Shown: one piece after another, positions 1 to 9,588 of the stretch
Position numbering within the stretch: the stretch's first letter is position 1
How the letters are laid out: every line of letters begins with the position of its first letter
NCBI RefSeq assembly: GCF_003664325.1
Contig: NZ_RCDA01000001.1
Span: 1,490,866 to 1,554,865 of the forward strand
Direction of reading: 5' to 3'
Source: Alkalispirillum mobile
Lineage (GTDB): Bacteria > Pseudomonadota > Gammaproteobacteria > Nitrococcales > Halorhodospiraceae
Length of the DNA: 64,000 nucleotides
Made by a program: the position numbers and the translations under genes
Notes under the pieces: generated by a model
The model's database searches: none
Told to the model about the DNA's origin: nothing
What the model saw: only the letters and a program-made list of their open reading frames with translations

Positions 1-867
1 ATGAACCTCAACGGTGACTACCTCTCCGACGCCGCCGCGGCCGAGGTGGGGGGCATCGGCATCGCCCCGGGCGCCAACATGGCCGACCACGTCTCGGTGT
101 TCGAGGCCACACACGGCACCGCGCCCAAGTACGCCGGCCAGGACAAGGTCAACCCCGGCTCGCTGCTGTTCTCCGGCGTCATGCTGCTGGAGCACATCGG
201 CTGGCAGGAGGCCGCGGACCTGATCACCGCCGCCTACCAGGACGTGGTCACCGCCCGCATCGTCACCTACGACTTCGCCCGCCAGCTCGAAGGCGCCACC
301 GAGGTCAAGACCAGCCAGTTCGCCGACGCCATCATCGACCAGATGCGCGGCAAGATTGACGTGGACAAGATCCGTCGCGAGCGCGAAGAGGCGGTGGAGC
401 GCGAGCGCAAGGCCCGCGAGCAGCGCCGCGTGGTGGCCCCGCTGGAGGAGATGATCGCCTCCGGCCGCACCCCGCACACCGTGGGCGACCTGATGAACCC
501 CAACCCGGTCACCGTGCCGGCGGAGACCACCGTCGAGGACGCCATGCACCTGATGCGCGAAAAGCGCATCTCCAGCGTGATCACCGAGCCGGGCAGTGAC
601 GGCGAGTGGGGCATCATGACCCAGCGCGACGTGCTCAGCCGCATTGTCTCCAAGAACCGCACGCCCTCCACGGTGAAGGTCGAGGAGATCGCCAGCCGGC
701 CGCTGGTCACCACCCCGGTGGACACCAGCCTGCACGACTGCGCCGAGATCATGTCGGAGTCCAACATCCGCCGCATGGTGGTCATGGACAACAACAACCA
801 GCCGGTGGGCATCATCTCCGACACCGACATCTTCGCCAGCGTGGAGCAGTTCGGCCTGCCGGAGTAA
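1..867 (+). CDS. icd: NADP-isocitrate dehydrogenase C-terminal part fused to a CBS-domain pair (5' truncated by window)
   Basis: Only the last 288 residues are in the window. Residues 1 to about 115 match the C-terminal third of NADP-dependent isocitrate dehydrogenase: [31 protein letters not shown] and a final FADAIIDQM block like the end of the E. coli enzyme. About 300 residues should lie upstream. Instead of stopping there, the frame continues through a charged linker (about 120-150) into two CBS motifs (about 165-285, each ending in a G(I)M/IS-D-x-D type loop). CBS pairs usually bind adenine nucleotides, so the fusion suggests allosteric control of the TCA-cycle step by energy charge; that is inference. 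The apparent first ATG is an internal methionine, not a start. Confidence 0.9.
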   Translation: MNLNGDYLSDAAAAEVGGIGIAPGANMADHVSVFEATHGTAPKYAGQDKVNPGSLLFSGVMLLEHIGWQEAADLITAAYQDVVTARIVTYDFARQLEGATEVKTSQFADAIIDQMRGKIDVDKIRREREEAVERERKAREQRRVVAPLEEMIASGRTPHTVGDLMNPNPVTVPAETTVEDAMHLMREKRISSVITEPGSDGEWGIMTQRDVLSRIVSKNRTPSTVKVEEIASRPLVTTPVDTSLHDCAEIMSESNIRRMVVMDNNNQPVGIISDTDIFASVEQFGLPE

Positions 868-910
868 GCGGCACGGCAAGGCGGGGCCCGGCCCCGCCGT
901 CAGCCATACC

Positions 911-944
911 AAACCCCGGAGCGGCCCGCCGCCCGGGGTTTTTT
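911..944 (+). terminator. Rho-independent terminator after icd
   Basis: The arms AAACCCCGG (911-919) and CCGGGGTTT (933-941) pair around a GC-rich loop, and the T run continues to 944. It sits 44 bp past the icd stop codon and before ppc, so the two genes are probably separate transcription units. Confidence 0.85.
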
Positions 945-1025
945 CATGCCCCCGCGTTACGCGGGTAGCACCGCGTCGGCAAACCTTTGTAAGCTGCGCA
1001 CATCCGAATCACCGAGGAGCAACCA

Positions 1026-3674
1026 ATGAGCAGCCAGGATTCCGATGCCCCCCTGCGCGACGATATCCGCCTGCTGGGCGAGATGCTGGGCGAGACCCTG
1101 AAGGAGCAGGAGGGCACGGCCCTGTTCGACACCGTGGAGCGCATTCGCGCCCTGGCCAAGCAGGCCCGTGCCGGCGAGGCCGAGGCCGCCGAGGCCCTGG
1201 AGCAGGAATTGGGCTCGCTGGACCCGGCGCAGATCATGCCCGTGGCCCGCGCCTTCTCCCAGTTCCTCAACTTGGCCAACATCGCCGAGCAGCACCACCG
1301 GGTGCGCCGCAGCCGAGAATGGGCCCGCACCCCCGAGGTGGACCCGCTGAAGGGCTCGCTGGAGGAGGCCTTCCCCCGCCTGCTGCGGAACGACAGCGAC
1401 CCCGAGGCGCTGCACGAGGCGGCCTGCAACCTCGACATCGAGCTGGTGCTCACCGCCCACCCCACCGAGACCCAGCGCCGCACCCTGCTACAGAAGTACA
1501 ACCGCATCGCCCGGCTGCTGGACAGCCGCGACCGGCTGGACCTGACCCCCGACGAGACCGAGGAGGTCACCTCCGGCCTGCGCCGCGAGATCATCGGCGC
1601 CTGGCAGAGCGACGAGATCCGCCGCCGGCGCCCCACCCCGGTGGACGAGGCGCGCTGGGGCCTGGCAGTGATGGAACAGGTACTGTGGGACGCCATCCCC
1701 CGCTACCTGCGCAACCTCGACCGCAGCCTGCAGGCCCACACCGGCCGGCCGCTGCCGCTGGACGCCGCCCCCATCCGCTTCGGCTCCTGGATGGGCGGCG
1801 ACCGCGACGGCAACCCCAACGTCACCGCCCGGGTGACCCGCGAGGTCTGCCTGATGAACCGCTGGATGGCCGCCCAGCTCTACGAGAAGGAGATCCAGAC
1901 CCTCATCAACACCCTGTCCATGACCCGCTGCGACCAGGCCCTGCGCGAGTTGGTGGGGGATGCCTGGGAGCCCTACCGGGTGCTGCTCAAGCGGCTGCGC
2001 GCCCGGCTGCGCCTGACCCAGCGCTGGGCCGAGGCGCGCCTGGGTGGCAAGAACCCGCCCGAGGGTGAAGTCCTGCTGGACAAGGACGAGCTGCTGCAAC
2101 CGCTGCTCACCTGCTACTACTCCCTGCGCCACTGCGGCGCCAGCCGGGTGGCCGACGGCGAGCTGCTGGACACCATCCGCCGGGTCTCCTGCTTCGGCCT
2201 CACCCTCACCCGGCTGGACATCCGCCAGCACGCCGACCGCCACGCCGATGCCCTGTCCGAGATCACCAGCGCCCTGGGCCTGGGCCGCTACGACCAGTGG
2301 GACGAAGAGGCCCGCCAGCGCTGGCTGCTGAGCGAGCTGGCCAGCCGCCGGCCGCTGATCCCGGACGACCTCTCCCCTGGCGACGACGCCGGCGAGGTGC
2401 TGGACACCTTCCACACCCTGGCGGAGCTGGGCAGCGACGGGCTGGGCGCCTACATCGTCTCCATGGCCGAGCACCCGTCGGACATCCTCGCCGTGGAGCT
2501 GCTGCAAAAGGCGTGCGGGGTGCGGCAGCCGCTGCGCACCGTGCCGCTGTTCGAGACCCGAGACACCCTGCAAAGCGCCGCCGAGACCATGCAGGCGCTG
2601 TTCGAGCAGCCCTGGTACCGGGGTCGCATCGACGACCACCAGGAGGTGATGATCGGCTACTCCGACTCCGGCAAGGACGCCGGCCACCTCACCGCCGCCT
2701 GGACCCTCTACCAGGCGCAGGAGGCCCTGGTGGCACTGGCCGAGGACAAGGGCATCAACCTCACCCTGTTCCACGGCCGGGGCGGCTCCATCGGCCGCGG
2801 CGGCGGCCCCACCCACGCCGCCATCCTCTCCCTGCCCCCGGGCTCGGTGAAGGGCACCCTGCGGGTCACCGAGCAGGGCGAGGTCATCCAGTCCAAGTTC
2901 GGGCTGCGCGGCATCGCCCTGCGCAACCTGGAGATCTACACCACCGCCGTGCTGGAGGCCACCCTGCAGCCGCCGGCGGAGCCCGAGCCCGAGTGGCGCG
3001 AGCTGATGGACCGGCTCAGCGACACCGCCTGCGGCGCCTACCGCGGGCTGGTCAAGGAGACGCCGGAGTTCATCGAGTACTTCCAGGCCGCCACCCCGGT
3101 GCGCGAGATCGGCCAGCTGGCCATCGGCAGCCGCCCGGCCAAGCGCAACCAGAAGGACCTGACCGTCGACAACCTCCGGGCCATACCGTGGATCTTCGCC
3201 TGGACCCAGACCCGGCTGATGCTGCCCGCCTGGCTGGGCGTGGGCGATGCGCTCAGCGAGGCACTGGAGGACGACCTGGGCGACACCCTGCGCGAGATGT
3301 TCCAGCGCTGGCCCTTCTTCGAGGCCTTCGTGGACATGGTGGAGATGGTACTGGCCAAGGGCGACCCCAGCGTCGCCGGGCTGTACGACCGCCGCCTGGT
3401 CCCGGAGCACCTCCACCCCATGGGCGAGCAGCTGCGCGGGCGCTACCGCAAGACCCTGGATGCGGTGCTCAGCGTCAGCGGCCACGAGCGCCCATTGACC
3501 GACTTCCCCGTGGTGCGCCGGGCCGTGGACGTGCGCAACCCCTACGTGGACCCGCTCAACCTGCTGCAGGCGGAACTGCTCCACCGCAGCCGCCTGTGCG
3601 ATGACGAGCAACTGCGCCAGGTGCTGATGGTGGCCATCAACGGCATCGCCGCCGGCATGCGCAACACCGGCTAG
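1026..3674 (+). CDS. ppc: Phosphoenolpyruvate carboxylase
   Basis: This 882-residue protein is full length for bacterial PEP carboxylase, which adds bicarbonate to PEP to make oxaloacetate and refill the TCA cycle. Visible signatures are VLTAHPTETQ with the catalytic histidine near residue 145, GSWMGGDRDGNPNV near 255, the glycine-rich FHGRGGSIGRGGGPT loop near 585, and the C-terminal NGIAAGMRNTG tail that forms the active-site end of the family. The ATG is preceded by a GAGGAG ribosome site. It follows icd after a terminator; both genes handle the oxaloacetate/2-oxoglutarate part of central metabolism. A C4-dependent anaplerotic role fits an autotroph, but that is inference. Confidence 0.97.
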   Translation: MSSQDSDAPLRDDIRLLGEMLGETLKEQEGTALFDTVERIRALAKQARAGEAEAAEALEQELGSLDPAQIMPVARAFSQFLNLANIAEQHHRVRRSREWARTPEVDPLKGSLEEAFPRLLRNDSDPEALHEAACNLDIELVLTAHPTETQRRTLLQKYNRIARLLDSRDRLDLTPDETEEVTSGLRREIIGAWQSDEIRRRRPTPVDEARWGLAVMEQVLWDAIPRYLRNLDRSLQAHTGRPLPLDAAPIRFGSWMGGDRDGNPNVTARVTREVCLMNRWMAAQLYEKEIQTLINTLSMTRCDQALRELVGDAWEPYRVLLKRLRARLRLTQRWAEARLGGKNPPEGEVLLDKDELLQPLLTCYYSLRHCGASRVADGELLDTIRRVSCFGLTLTRLDIRQHADRHADALSEITSALGLGRYDQWDEEARQRWLLSELASRRPLIPDDLSPGDDAGEVLDTFHTLAELGSDGLGAYIVSMAEHPSDILAVELLQKACGVRQPLRTVPLFETRDTLQSAAETMQALFEQPWYRGRIDDHQEVMIGYSDSGKDAGHLTAAWTLYQAQEALVALAEDKGINLTLFHGRGGSIGRGGGPTHAAILSLPPGSVKGTLRVTEQGEVIQSKFGLRGIALRNLEIYTTAVLEATLQPPAEPEPEWRELMDRLSDTACGAYRGLVKETPEFIEYFQAATPVREIGQLAIGSRPAKRNQKDLTVDNLRAIPWIFAWTQTRLMLPAWLGVGDALSEALEDDLGDTLREMFQRWPFFEAFVDMVEMVLAKGDPSVAGLYDRRLVPEHLHPMGEQLRGRYRKTLDAVLSVSGHERPLTDFPVVRRAVDVRNPYVDPLNLLQAELLHRSRLCDDEQLRQVLMVAINGIAAGMRNTG

Positions 3675-3707
3675 CCTTAACGGAAAGCGAGAACCAAGGA
3701 AATCACC

Positions 3708-4358
3708 GTGTCACAAGACCACAAGAGCCGCTTTATCGAGTTCGCCCTGGAGCGCGAGGTGCTGCGCTTCGGCGAGTTCACGCTGAAATCCGGCCGCCAG
3801 AGCCCCTACTTCTTCAACACCGGCCGCTTCAACACGGGCAAGGCCCTGGCCCGGCTGGGTCAGCACTACGCCCAGGCGCTGGTGGACTCCGGCCTGCCCT
3901 TCGACATGGTGTTCGGCCCGGCCTACAAGGGCATCCCCCTGGCCGCATCCCTGTCCATCGCCCTGGCCGAGCACCACGGCCGCGACATCCCCTACGCCTT
4001 CGACCGCAAGGAGCCCAAGACCCACGGCGAGGGCAACAACCTGGTGGGCGCGCCGCTGGAGGGCCGGGTGCTGATCATCGACGACGTCATCTCCTCCGGC
4101 ATGTCCGTGCGCGGCGCCGTGGAGCTGATCCGCGAGCACGGCGCCGAGCCGGCCGGTGTCGCCATCGCCCTGGACCGGCAGGAGCGGGGCGAGGGCGAGC
4201 AGTCCGCCGTGCAGGAGGTCACCAGCCGGCTGGGGCTGCCGGTGGTCAACATCATCTGCCTGGACGACCTGGTGGGCTGGCTGGAGACCCACGGCCAGGC
4301 GGACGAGCACCTGCAGCGCATCCGCGCCTACCGCGACGAGTACGGGGTATCGGGATGA
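3708..4358 (+). CDS. pyrE: Orotate phosphoribosyltransferase
   Basis: The 216-residue product matches PyrE, which joins orotate to PRPP in pyrimidine synthesis. The PRPP-binding signature [13 protein letters not shown] lies near residues 121-133, and the N-terminal [14 protein letters not shown] and [10 protein letters not shown] blocks are typical of the family. The start is GTG, supported by AAGGA seven bases upstream and by alignment with family N termini. Its stop overlaps the next gene by four bases (ATGA), so the small lipoprotein gene is translationally coupled. Confidence 0.96.
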   Translation: MSQDHKSRFIEFALEREVLRFGEFTLKSGRQSPYFFNTGRFNTGKALARLGQHYAQALVDSGLPFDMVFGPAYKGIPLAASLSIALAEHHGRDIPYAFDRKEPKTHGEGNNLVGAPLEGRVLIIDDVISSGMSVRGAVELIREHGAEPAGVAIALDRQERGEGEQSAVQEVTSRLGLPVVNIICLDDLVGWLETHGQADEHLQRIRAYRDEYGVSG

Positions 4359-4696
4359 AAGGCGTGAACCGACTGGGGCAGGTACTGGTGGTGGTCACCG
4401 GTGGCCTGCTCGCCGCAGCCTGCAGCGGCAACAGCGGCGGCGGTGACCCCGACGACCTGCCGCGCGCGCCGGAACCGCCGGACATCGGCGCCGAGGTGCG
4501 CATCCCCGAAGGGGCCGTGCAGGTGGAGGACGACCTCTACATGATGCCGGTGGGGGTCACCGACGATGGCTACCACCAGTACACCCCGCACAGCACCGAC
4601 CCCGACCGGGCGGTGATCACGCTGATCCACTACCCGGACGGCGAGGGCGGCTTCACGCCGGACAAGAGCGAGGCGGTGCGGGGCCCGGCCGAGTAA
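4355..4696 (+). CDS. Small predicted lipoprotein, unknown function
   Basis: I do not recognise a family. The 113-residue product begins with a lysine/arginine-containing n-region, a hydrophobic stretch and a lipobox ending AAAC at about residue 23, so it should be exported and lipidated. The mature part is short, acidic and proline-rich at its start, with the block [19 protein letters not shown] and a tail that includes [11 protein letters not shown]. The start codon overlaps the pyrE stop (ATGA), which suggests co-translation, though no functional link to pyrimidine synthesis is evident. Confidence 0.75.
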   Translation: MKGVNRLGQVLVVVTGGLLAAACSGNSGGGDPDDLPRAPEPPDIGAEVRIPEGAVQVEDDLYMMPVGVTDDGYHQYTPHSTDPDRAVITLIHYPDGEGGFTPDKSEAVRGPAE

Positions 4697-4702
4697 GGCC
4701 CC

Positions 4703-4717
4703 GCCCGCCGAGCGGGC
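4703..4717. terminator. Short hairpin between convergent genes
   Basis: GCCCGC and GCGGGC pair around a three-base loop in the 21-bp gap between two convergent genes. There is no T tract on either side, so it is at best a weak bidirectional terminator. Confidence 0.35.
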
Positions 4718-5893
4718 TCAGCAGAGCACCACCTTGTTGCGGCTGGCCCGGCGGGCGCGGGGCCGGGCCAGGCTGACCCGCTCCATGGCGTCGTCGAACC
4801 GCTCGTCCTCGCCCACGCGGGTGACCGCGGCCAACGGCTGCAGCCGGATCGGCTCGCCGCCCTCCGGTGCCGGCGAGGAGAGCGCCTCCAGCGCGGACTG
4901 CAGCTTCTCCGCCCGCACCACGGCGTCCATCACCTCGGTGCCCACCACCAGCGCGGCCAGCACCTGGCCGTCGTAGCGGCCCATCAGGGTCTCCTCGCCG
5001 AGTTCCCGGCCGAGCAGGCGCGTGGTCCGGCGCAGGATGGCGTCACTGGCGTGCTGCCCGTGCTGGCCGCGGATATCCTCCAGCTGGTCCAGCTCCAGGC
5101 TGAACAGCGCCACCGGCTGCCCCTGCTCCCGCGCCAGGGCCAGCTCGCGGTCGGCGGCGCGCTCCATCACCCGCCGGCTCAGCAGGCCGGTCACCGGGTC
5201 GTGGGCGGACTCGTCGTACAGCTGCAGCAGGATGGAGAGCTGCCCCGCCTGTACCCACATGACAATGCCGCCCACCACCACCAGCATCCACAGAAAGTTG
5301 GCCGTGCCGACGGTGAACAGGGTGCCCAGGTAGAACTCGACCGCCAGAAAGAGCGCGATGATCATCCCGATCAGCAGCGCACCGGCCACCAGGGTCGCCG
5401 GGAACAGGGCGCTGAGCACGATCAGCACGAAGGGGAGCGCCCGGTAGCCACCGATCAGCTCCGAGGTGCCGGCCTGCCCCAGGATCGCCATGGACACCGT
5501 GTAGAAGACAGCCACCGAGAGCATGGTGAGCGCCAGCAGCAGGGTGGTGCCCCGGTACTCGGTCTCGCGCCGGGTGCCGAACCAGAGGCCGAACAGCACG
5601 GCGGCCAGCACCACCCGGGCGATCATGATGCCGGTCGCCTCGCCCTGGCCCTCCAGCATCAGGTAGTCCAGCGGCGTCCAGGCGAGAAAGCCCACCGCGA
5701 ACAGCAGCTGCATGGTGGTCAGCCGCGCGCGAATGTACTCCGCCCGGGTGCTGGTGAAATCGCGGGTGTGATTGCGGATGGTGAGCAGCTGCGCGAGGTA
5801 GTCACGGACACTGCCCAGTGACCAGTCATGCGCGCCGTTGGCCGTGGCGGGCGTGTCCACCGCCTGCCCCGACTGCGTAGCGTCCAGCCCCAT
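4718..5893 (-). CDS. Six-TM membrane protein with a degenerate GGDEF domain
   Basis: The 391-residue protein has about 60 soluble N-terminal residues, six hydrophobic segments (about 62-80, 87-105, 115-137, 150-170, 172-190, 198-215), then a GGDEF-type domain that begins HDPVTGLLSRR (231-241). Where active diguanylate cyclases have GG(D/E)EF this one reads GRYDGQ (305-310), and the metal-binding aspartate block is altered (FSLELDQLEDI). It is therefore probably not a cyclase but a membrane sensor or a nucleotide-binding partner. The ATG has a GGAGG site five bases upstream. It is divergent from pilR and stands where one might expect PilS, but it has no histidine kinase core. Confidence 0.8.
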   Translation of the reverse strand: MGLDATQSGQAVDTPATANGAHDWSLGSVRDYLAQLLTIRNHTRDFTSTRAEYIRARLTTMQLLFAVGFLAWTPLDYLMLEGQGEATGIMIARVVLAAVLFGLWFGTRRETEYRGTTLLLALTMLSVAVFYTVSMAILGQAGTSELIGGYRALPFVLIVLSALFPATLVAGALLIGMIIALFLAVEFYLGTLFTVGTANFLWMLVVVGGIVMWVQAGQLSILLQLYDESAHDPVTGLLSRRVMERAADRELALAREQGQPVALFSLELDQLEDIRGQHGQHASDAILRRTTRLLGRELGEETLMGRYDGQVLAALVVGTEVMDAVVRAEKLQSALEALSSPAPEGGEPIRLQPLAAVTRVGEDERFDDAMERVSLARPRARRASRNKVVLC

Positions 5894-6073
5894 GGAGACC
5901 TCCCTTGTGACCGGGCCGGCAGGATTGCCTGGCCCCGGTCAGGATACCCCGACGGCAAACACTCGGGCAATCAATAACCTAGCGACACCGTCAGGTACTC
6001 GGCCCGCCCCGGTCGCCCCTCCCTCTGGCCTGGCCGTCACACCAGCGTGAGCCCGCGAATCCCGCTTGCTGCA

Positions 6074-6079
6074 TATAAT
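6074..6079 (+). promoter_or_regulatory. Possible -10 element upstream of pilR
   Basis: A consensus TATAAT preceded by TGC lies about 60 bp before the pilR start codon. No good -35 hexamer stands 16-18 bp upstream, so the assignment is tentative. Confidence 0.35.
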
Positions 6080-6137
6080 CTTGTACCATGGTGACAAATC
6101 ACGTCACCCGAACGGACGCCGCCGAGGGACTGGAACG

Positions 6138-7496
<1,359 letters not shown>

Positions 7497-7707
7497 CGGG
7501 TGGCATTAACCGACTCTCTGGCCGGTTGCCCCGACATGCGCCCAAGCAAAACCGATAAATCTGCCCGAAATTTATCAACTCGAATGGGGCTACTGGACTC
7601 ACGCCCTCTGGACAAGAAAACCCAAGGATTCGTTGCTCCACACGACCTGGAGCAACGCCTGACAAACCTACCCGGCTAAACAGCGTGCGGGGTCACCTGA
7701 ACCGTTA
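7497..7707. other. Intergenic stretch with two stem-loops
   Basis: No gene is supported. There is a 9-bp perfect hairpin (7631-7639 with 7649-7657, CGTTGCTCC arms) and a 7-bp one (7554-7560 with 7570-7576, GATAAAT arms). Neither has a clear T tract. The region is visibly richer in A+T than pilR and marks the start of the accessory stretch. Confidence 0.5.
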
Positions 7708-7971
7708 TCAGCCACGCCTGTAGACATGCCGCCGGTGGCCTACCTTGACGACCGTGACCACCAGAACATCATCTTCAATCTGATACAGGATGCGATAGCG
7801 CCCCTGCCGTATCCGGTATCGCGGCTGGCCAGAGAGTTTTTCGCTTCCCTGTGGGCGCGGGTCCGCGCGCAGCGCCTCTATCCGCTGAAGGATCCTGTTA
7901 ACGTCCCTGTTCGGGATAGACCGCAGATCCTTGGCGACGGATCGTCTGAAGACGAGTTTATAACTTGCCAT
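7708..7971 (-). CDS. RelE/ParE-superfamily toxin
   Basis: The 87-residue product fits the RelE/ParE toxin fold: MASYKLVFRRSVAKDLRSIP at the start, then a basic core (LSGQPRYRIRQGRYRILYQI) and the closing strand VVTVVKVGHRRHVYR. RelE members cleave ribosome-bound mRNA, while ParE members poison gyrase. Sequence alone does not choose between them, though the R-x-R-x-G-x-Y-R pattern and terminal YR are common in RelE types. Its start lies inside the upstream antitoxin gene (14-bp overlap), the usual antitoxin-first order. Confidence 0.88.
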   Translation of the reverse strand: MASYKLVFRRSVAKDLRSIPNRDVNRILQRIEALRADPRPQGSEKLSGQPRYRIRQGRYRILYQIEDDVLVVTVVKVGHRRHVYRRG

Positions 7972-8191
7972 GCGCCTTCAGGTCATCAAGCAGGGCCTCA
8001 TAACTGAGGGTCGGCTCCGCAACGCGCTCTTCAAACGCCGCCAGATCCTCCTGATCTTCTGCCAAGGCCTCCCTGACCGCTTGATTGACAATGTCAGAGA
8101 TCGTGCGATTGCTATGGGCTGCCTTTAGCTTGAGCGCCGCGTGCAGTTGGGCGTCAAGATAGATAGTCGAACGCTTGGATGCTTCAGTCAT
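7958..8191 (-). CDS. Ribbon-helix-helix antitoxin
   Basis: The 77-residue product starts with a ribbon-helix-helix DNA-binding segment (RSTIYLDAQLHAALKLKAAHSNRT is the strand plus helix A) and ends in an acidic tail that would wrap the toxin. It should bind DNA as a dimer, repress its own operon and neutralise the downstream RelE-like protein. Two inverted repeats directly upstream are plausible operators. The toxin gene overlaps its 3' end, so the two are co-translated. Confidence 0.87.
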   Translation of the reverse strand: MTEASKRSTIYLDAQLHAALKLKAAHSNRTISDIVNQAVREALAEDQEDLAAFEERVAEPTLSYEALLDDLKAHGKL

Positions 8192-8206
8192 GGTCTCACT
8201 ACCACG

Positions 8207-8250
8207 CTCCAGGATGTCATGACATTCTGGAGCCCAGACGTTATGACGTC
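8207..8250. promoter_or_regulatory. Probable operator of the toxin-antitoxin operon (two inverted repeats)
   Basis: Two palindromes sit 16-59 bp upstream of the antitoxin start. The first (8207-8232) has arms CTCCAG and CTGGAG around ATGTCATGACAT, a 26-bp near-perfect dyad. The second (8237-8250) is GACGTTATGACGTC with one mismatched pair. Ribbon-helix-helix antitoxins commonly autoregulate through such repeats; the assignment rests on position and symmetry. Confidence 0.6.
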
Positions 8251-8340
8251 AACGCTCGGCGGCCTAACCGGCTGACGCGATCTGACAGGTGTGACGCATG
8301 ACGGCACCGGCAAGCGTCACACGTCGCACCCGATGGATGG

Positions 8341-8823
8341 CTAACCACCCCCGCCCCCCGAGTCATCCGGCAGCTTGGGCAAGTCCTCGACCGTCTCGCA
8401 ACCGGTCGCATACCGTTGGCTGACCCCCGTCTCGCAGGACCAACTCCCGTCAGCGAAGTCGTAAACGTACTGGATCTGGTCACCATTAAGTCGACCATTC
8501 ACGGCCTGGCCATCCTTCCCGAATTCGTAGGCAAATCGCCAGATGCCCTCCTTGTCACCATCGAACTCGGCATCTACCAAACCCCCGAAACTACCCGCCA
8601 TCTGCATGCCCAGGTCATCCTCGAGGCTATCGAATGTCTGTCCCCGCTGCAGATGCTCCGTCACCGGCGTCTTGGCCATGCCGGCCAGGGTCAGCCCCTC
8701 ACTGAACTGCGCCCGCACCACGAACCCCTGGTAAGACGGAATGGCGATCGCCGCCAGAATACCGATGATCGCCACTACGATCATCAACTCGATCAGCGTG
8801 AATCCCTGCTGCTTTTGCTTCAT
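8341..8823 (-). CDS. pilA: Type IV pilin (PilA-like), copy 1
   Basis: The 160-residue product has a short positive leader cleaved after glycine 7 (KQKQQG before [19 protein letters not shown]), the invariant glutamate at mature position 5 and the hydrophobic N-terminal helix that assembles the pilus core. Two cysteines near the C terminus (WSCETG and TGCET) would form the D-region disulfide loop, and the tail ends in a run of glycines. A sigma-54 promoter precedes it and PilR is encoded upstream. It is one of two pilin genes in the window, and the two differ greatly after the first 40 residues, so each could give a distinct fibre surface. Confidence 0.93.
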   Translation of the reverse strand: MKQKQQGFTLIELMIVVAIIGILAAIAIPSYQGFVVRAQFSEGLTLAGMAKTPVTEHLQRGQTFDSLEDDLGMQMAGSFGGLVDAEFDGDKEGIWRFAYEFGKDGQAVNGRLNGDQIQYVYDFADGSWSCETGVSQRYATGCETVEDLPKLPDDSGGGGG

Positions 8824-8853
8824 ACCTGCCCCCAGTTTCTTGCCGGAAAGGCA

Positions 8854-8868
8854 GCAGGTTTCATGCCA
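8854..8868 (-). promoter_or_regulatory. Sigma-54 promoter of pilin copy 1
   Basis: Read on the minus strand the element is TGGCATGAAACCTGC followed by T: GG at -24 and GC at -12 with the exact 10-bp spacing. Transcription should start near 8842, 19 bp before the pilin ATG. The nearby PilR-type activator supports it. Confidence 0.8.
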
Positions 8869-8925
8869 AGGGATTAACCGACCTACTCACGACGGAATTG
8901 CCTTACGGCCCGACTCACCGTGGAA

Positions 8926-9210
8926 TTATGCACGCCGATGGGTGCGGTTGACGTGCTGGGTGTAGACGCCATTAAGGTGGCGCATGCCCTTGGCGAGATT
9001 GCCCTCCGGGGTCTCCACCACCAGATGGTAATGGTTGGTCATCTGGCAGTAGGCGTGGCAGCGCCAGTTGAAGCGTTCGCAGACCTCGCCGAGCAAATCC
9101 AGCCAGGCCCGCCGGTCTCCATCATCCAGGTAAATCGCCTCACGCCGGTCCCCGCGAGACGTCACGTGATACAGGCCACCGGCCAATTCAATCCGTAACG
9201 GACGCGCCAT
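8926..9210 (-). pseudogene. Truncated REP-associated tyrosine transposase (RAYT/Y1 type)
   Basis: The 94-residue product matches the N-terminal part of Y1 transposases of the REP-associated type: MARPLRIELAGGLYHVTSRG, then YCQMTNHYHLVVETP with the HUH metal site as HYH, and LNGVYTQHVNRTH. It stops at TAA just where the second half, including the catalytic tyrosine helix, should begin, so it is inactive. The ATG at 9210 has AGGAGG upstream, showing that the 5' end is intact and the 3' end was lost. It lies next to the 9265-9288 repeat, whose sequence I associate with such transposases. Confidence 0.8.
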
Positions 9211-9264
9211 GTCCGTATCCTCCTCCCTGAGCAATCCGTCAAGTCATCCATGTGGCAGTAAGAC

Positions 9265-9288
9265 TGGCAGTGCAAGACCTGACCCCTA
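9265..9288 (+). repeat. 24-bp direct repeat, left copy
   Basis: A 24-bp sequence beginning TGGCAGTGCAAGACCTGACC is identical at 11681-11704. The left copy is preceded by a partial duplication (GTGGCAGTAAGAC, 9252-9264). The two copies bound the peptidase/nucleotidyltransferase cassette, and a broken REP-type transposase lies just left of this one. Confidence 0.75.
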
Positions 9289-9391
9289 CGCCGTCGCTTG
9301 AAACAAAGCCCAACTTCGGCCACTCTTCCCGTCAACGTACACGAGTTGGACGAACCAGCGAACCAACTCGTTTTTCTGCCCGGAGGCCAAG

Positions 9392-9580
9392 ATGGAACGG
9401 CACAACCTCGCTCAGGCTGTCGCTCGTCTTCTGGAGACAGGCGAACAACAGGCGCTATCGAAAGAAGAGCTTCGCCATTTTCACGCCGAGTTCAGGGATG
9501 AGGTGGCGCCTGCCATTGATTCGCACCGTGAACACCAACGCAAGGCTTATGAACAGATGAAGGAGATCGCGGTCCGGTAA
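9392..9580 (+). CDS. Small helical protein of unknown function, first gene of accessory cassette
   Basis: I do not recognise this 62-residue protein. It is highly charged and predicted helical throughout (LAQAVARLLETGEQQALSKE, then a His/Glu/Arg-rich second half). A good GGAGG site lies seven bases before the ATG. It ends nine bases before the next gene on the same strand, so the two are probably co-transcribed and perhaps translationally coupled, because the next gene lacks a clear ribosome site of its own. Confidence 0.6.
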   Translation: MERHNLAQAVARLLETGEQQALSKEELRHFHAEFRDEVAPAIDSHREHQRKAYEQMKEIAVR

Positions 9581-9588
9581 CCGCGGCT

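Noticed and set aside
1488-3611. 707-codon open frame antisense to ppc
   Set aside because: A shadow of PEP carboxylase; no recognisable domain.
4718-5893. PilS sensor kinase
   Set aside because: Position and six helices fit, but the C-terminal part is a degenerate GGDEF domain with no H box or ATPase motifs.
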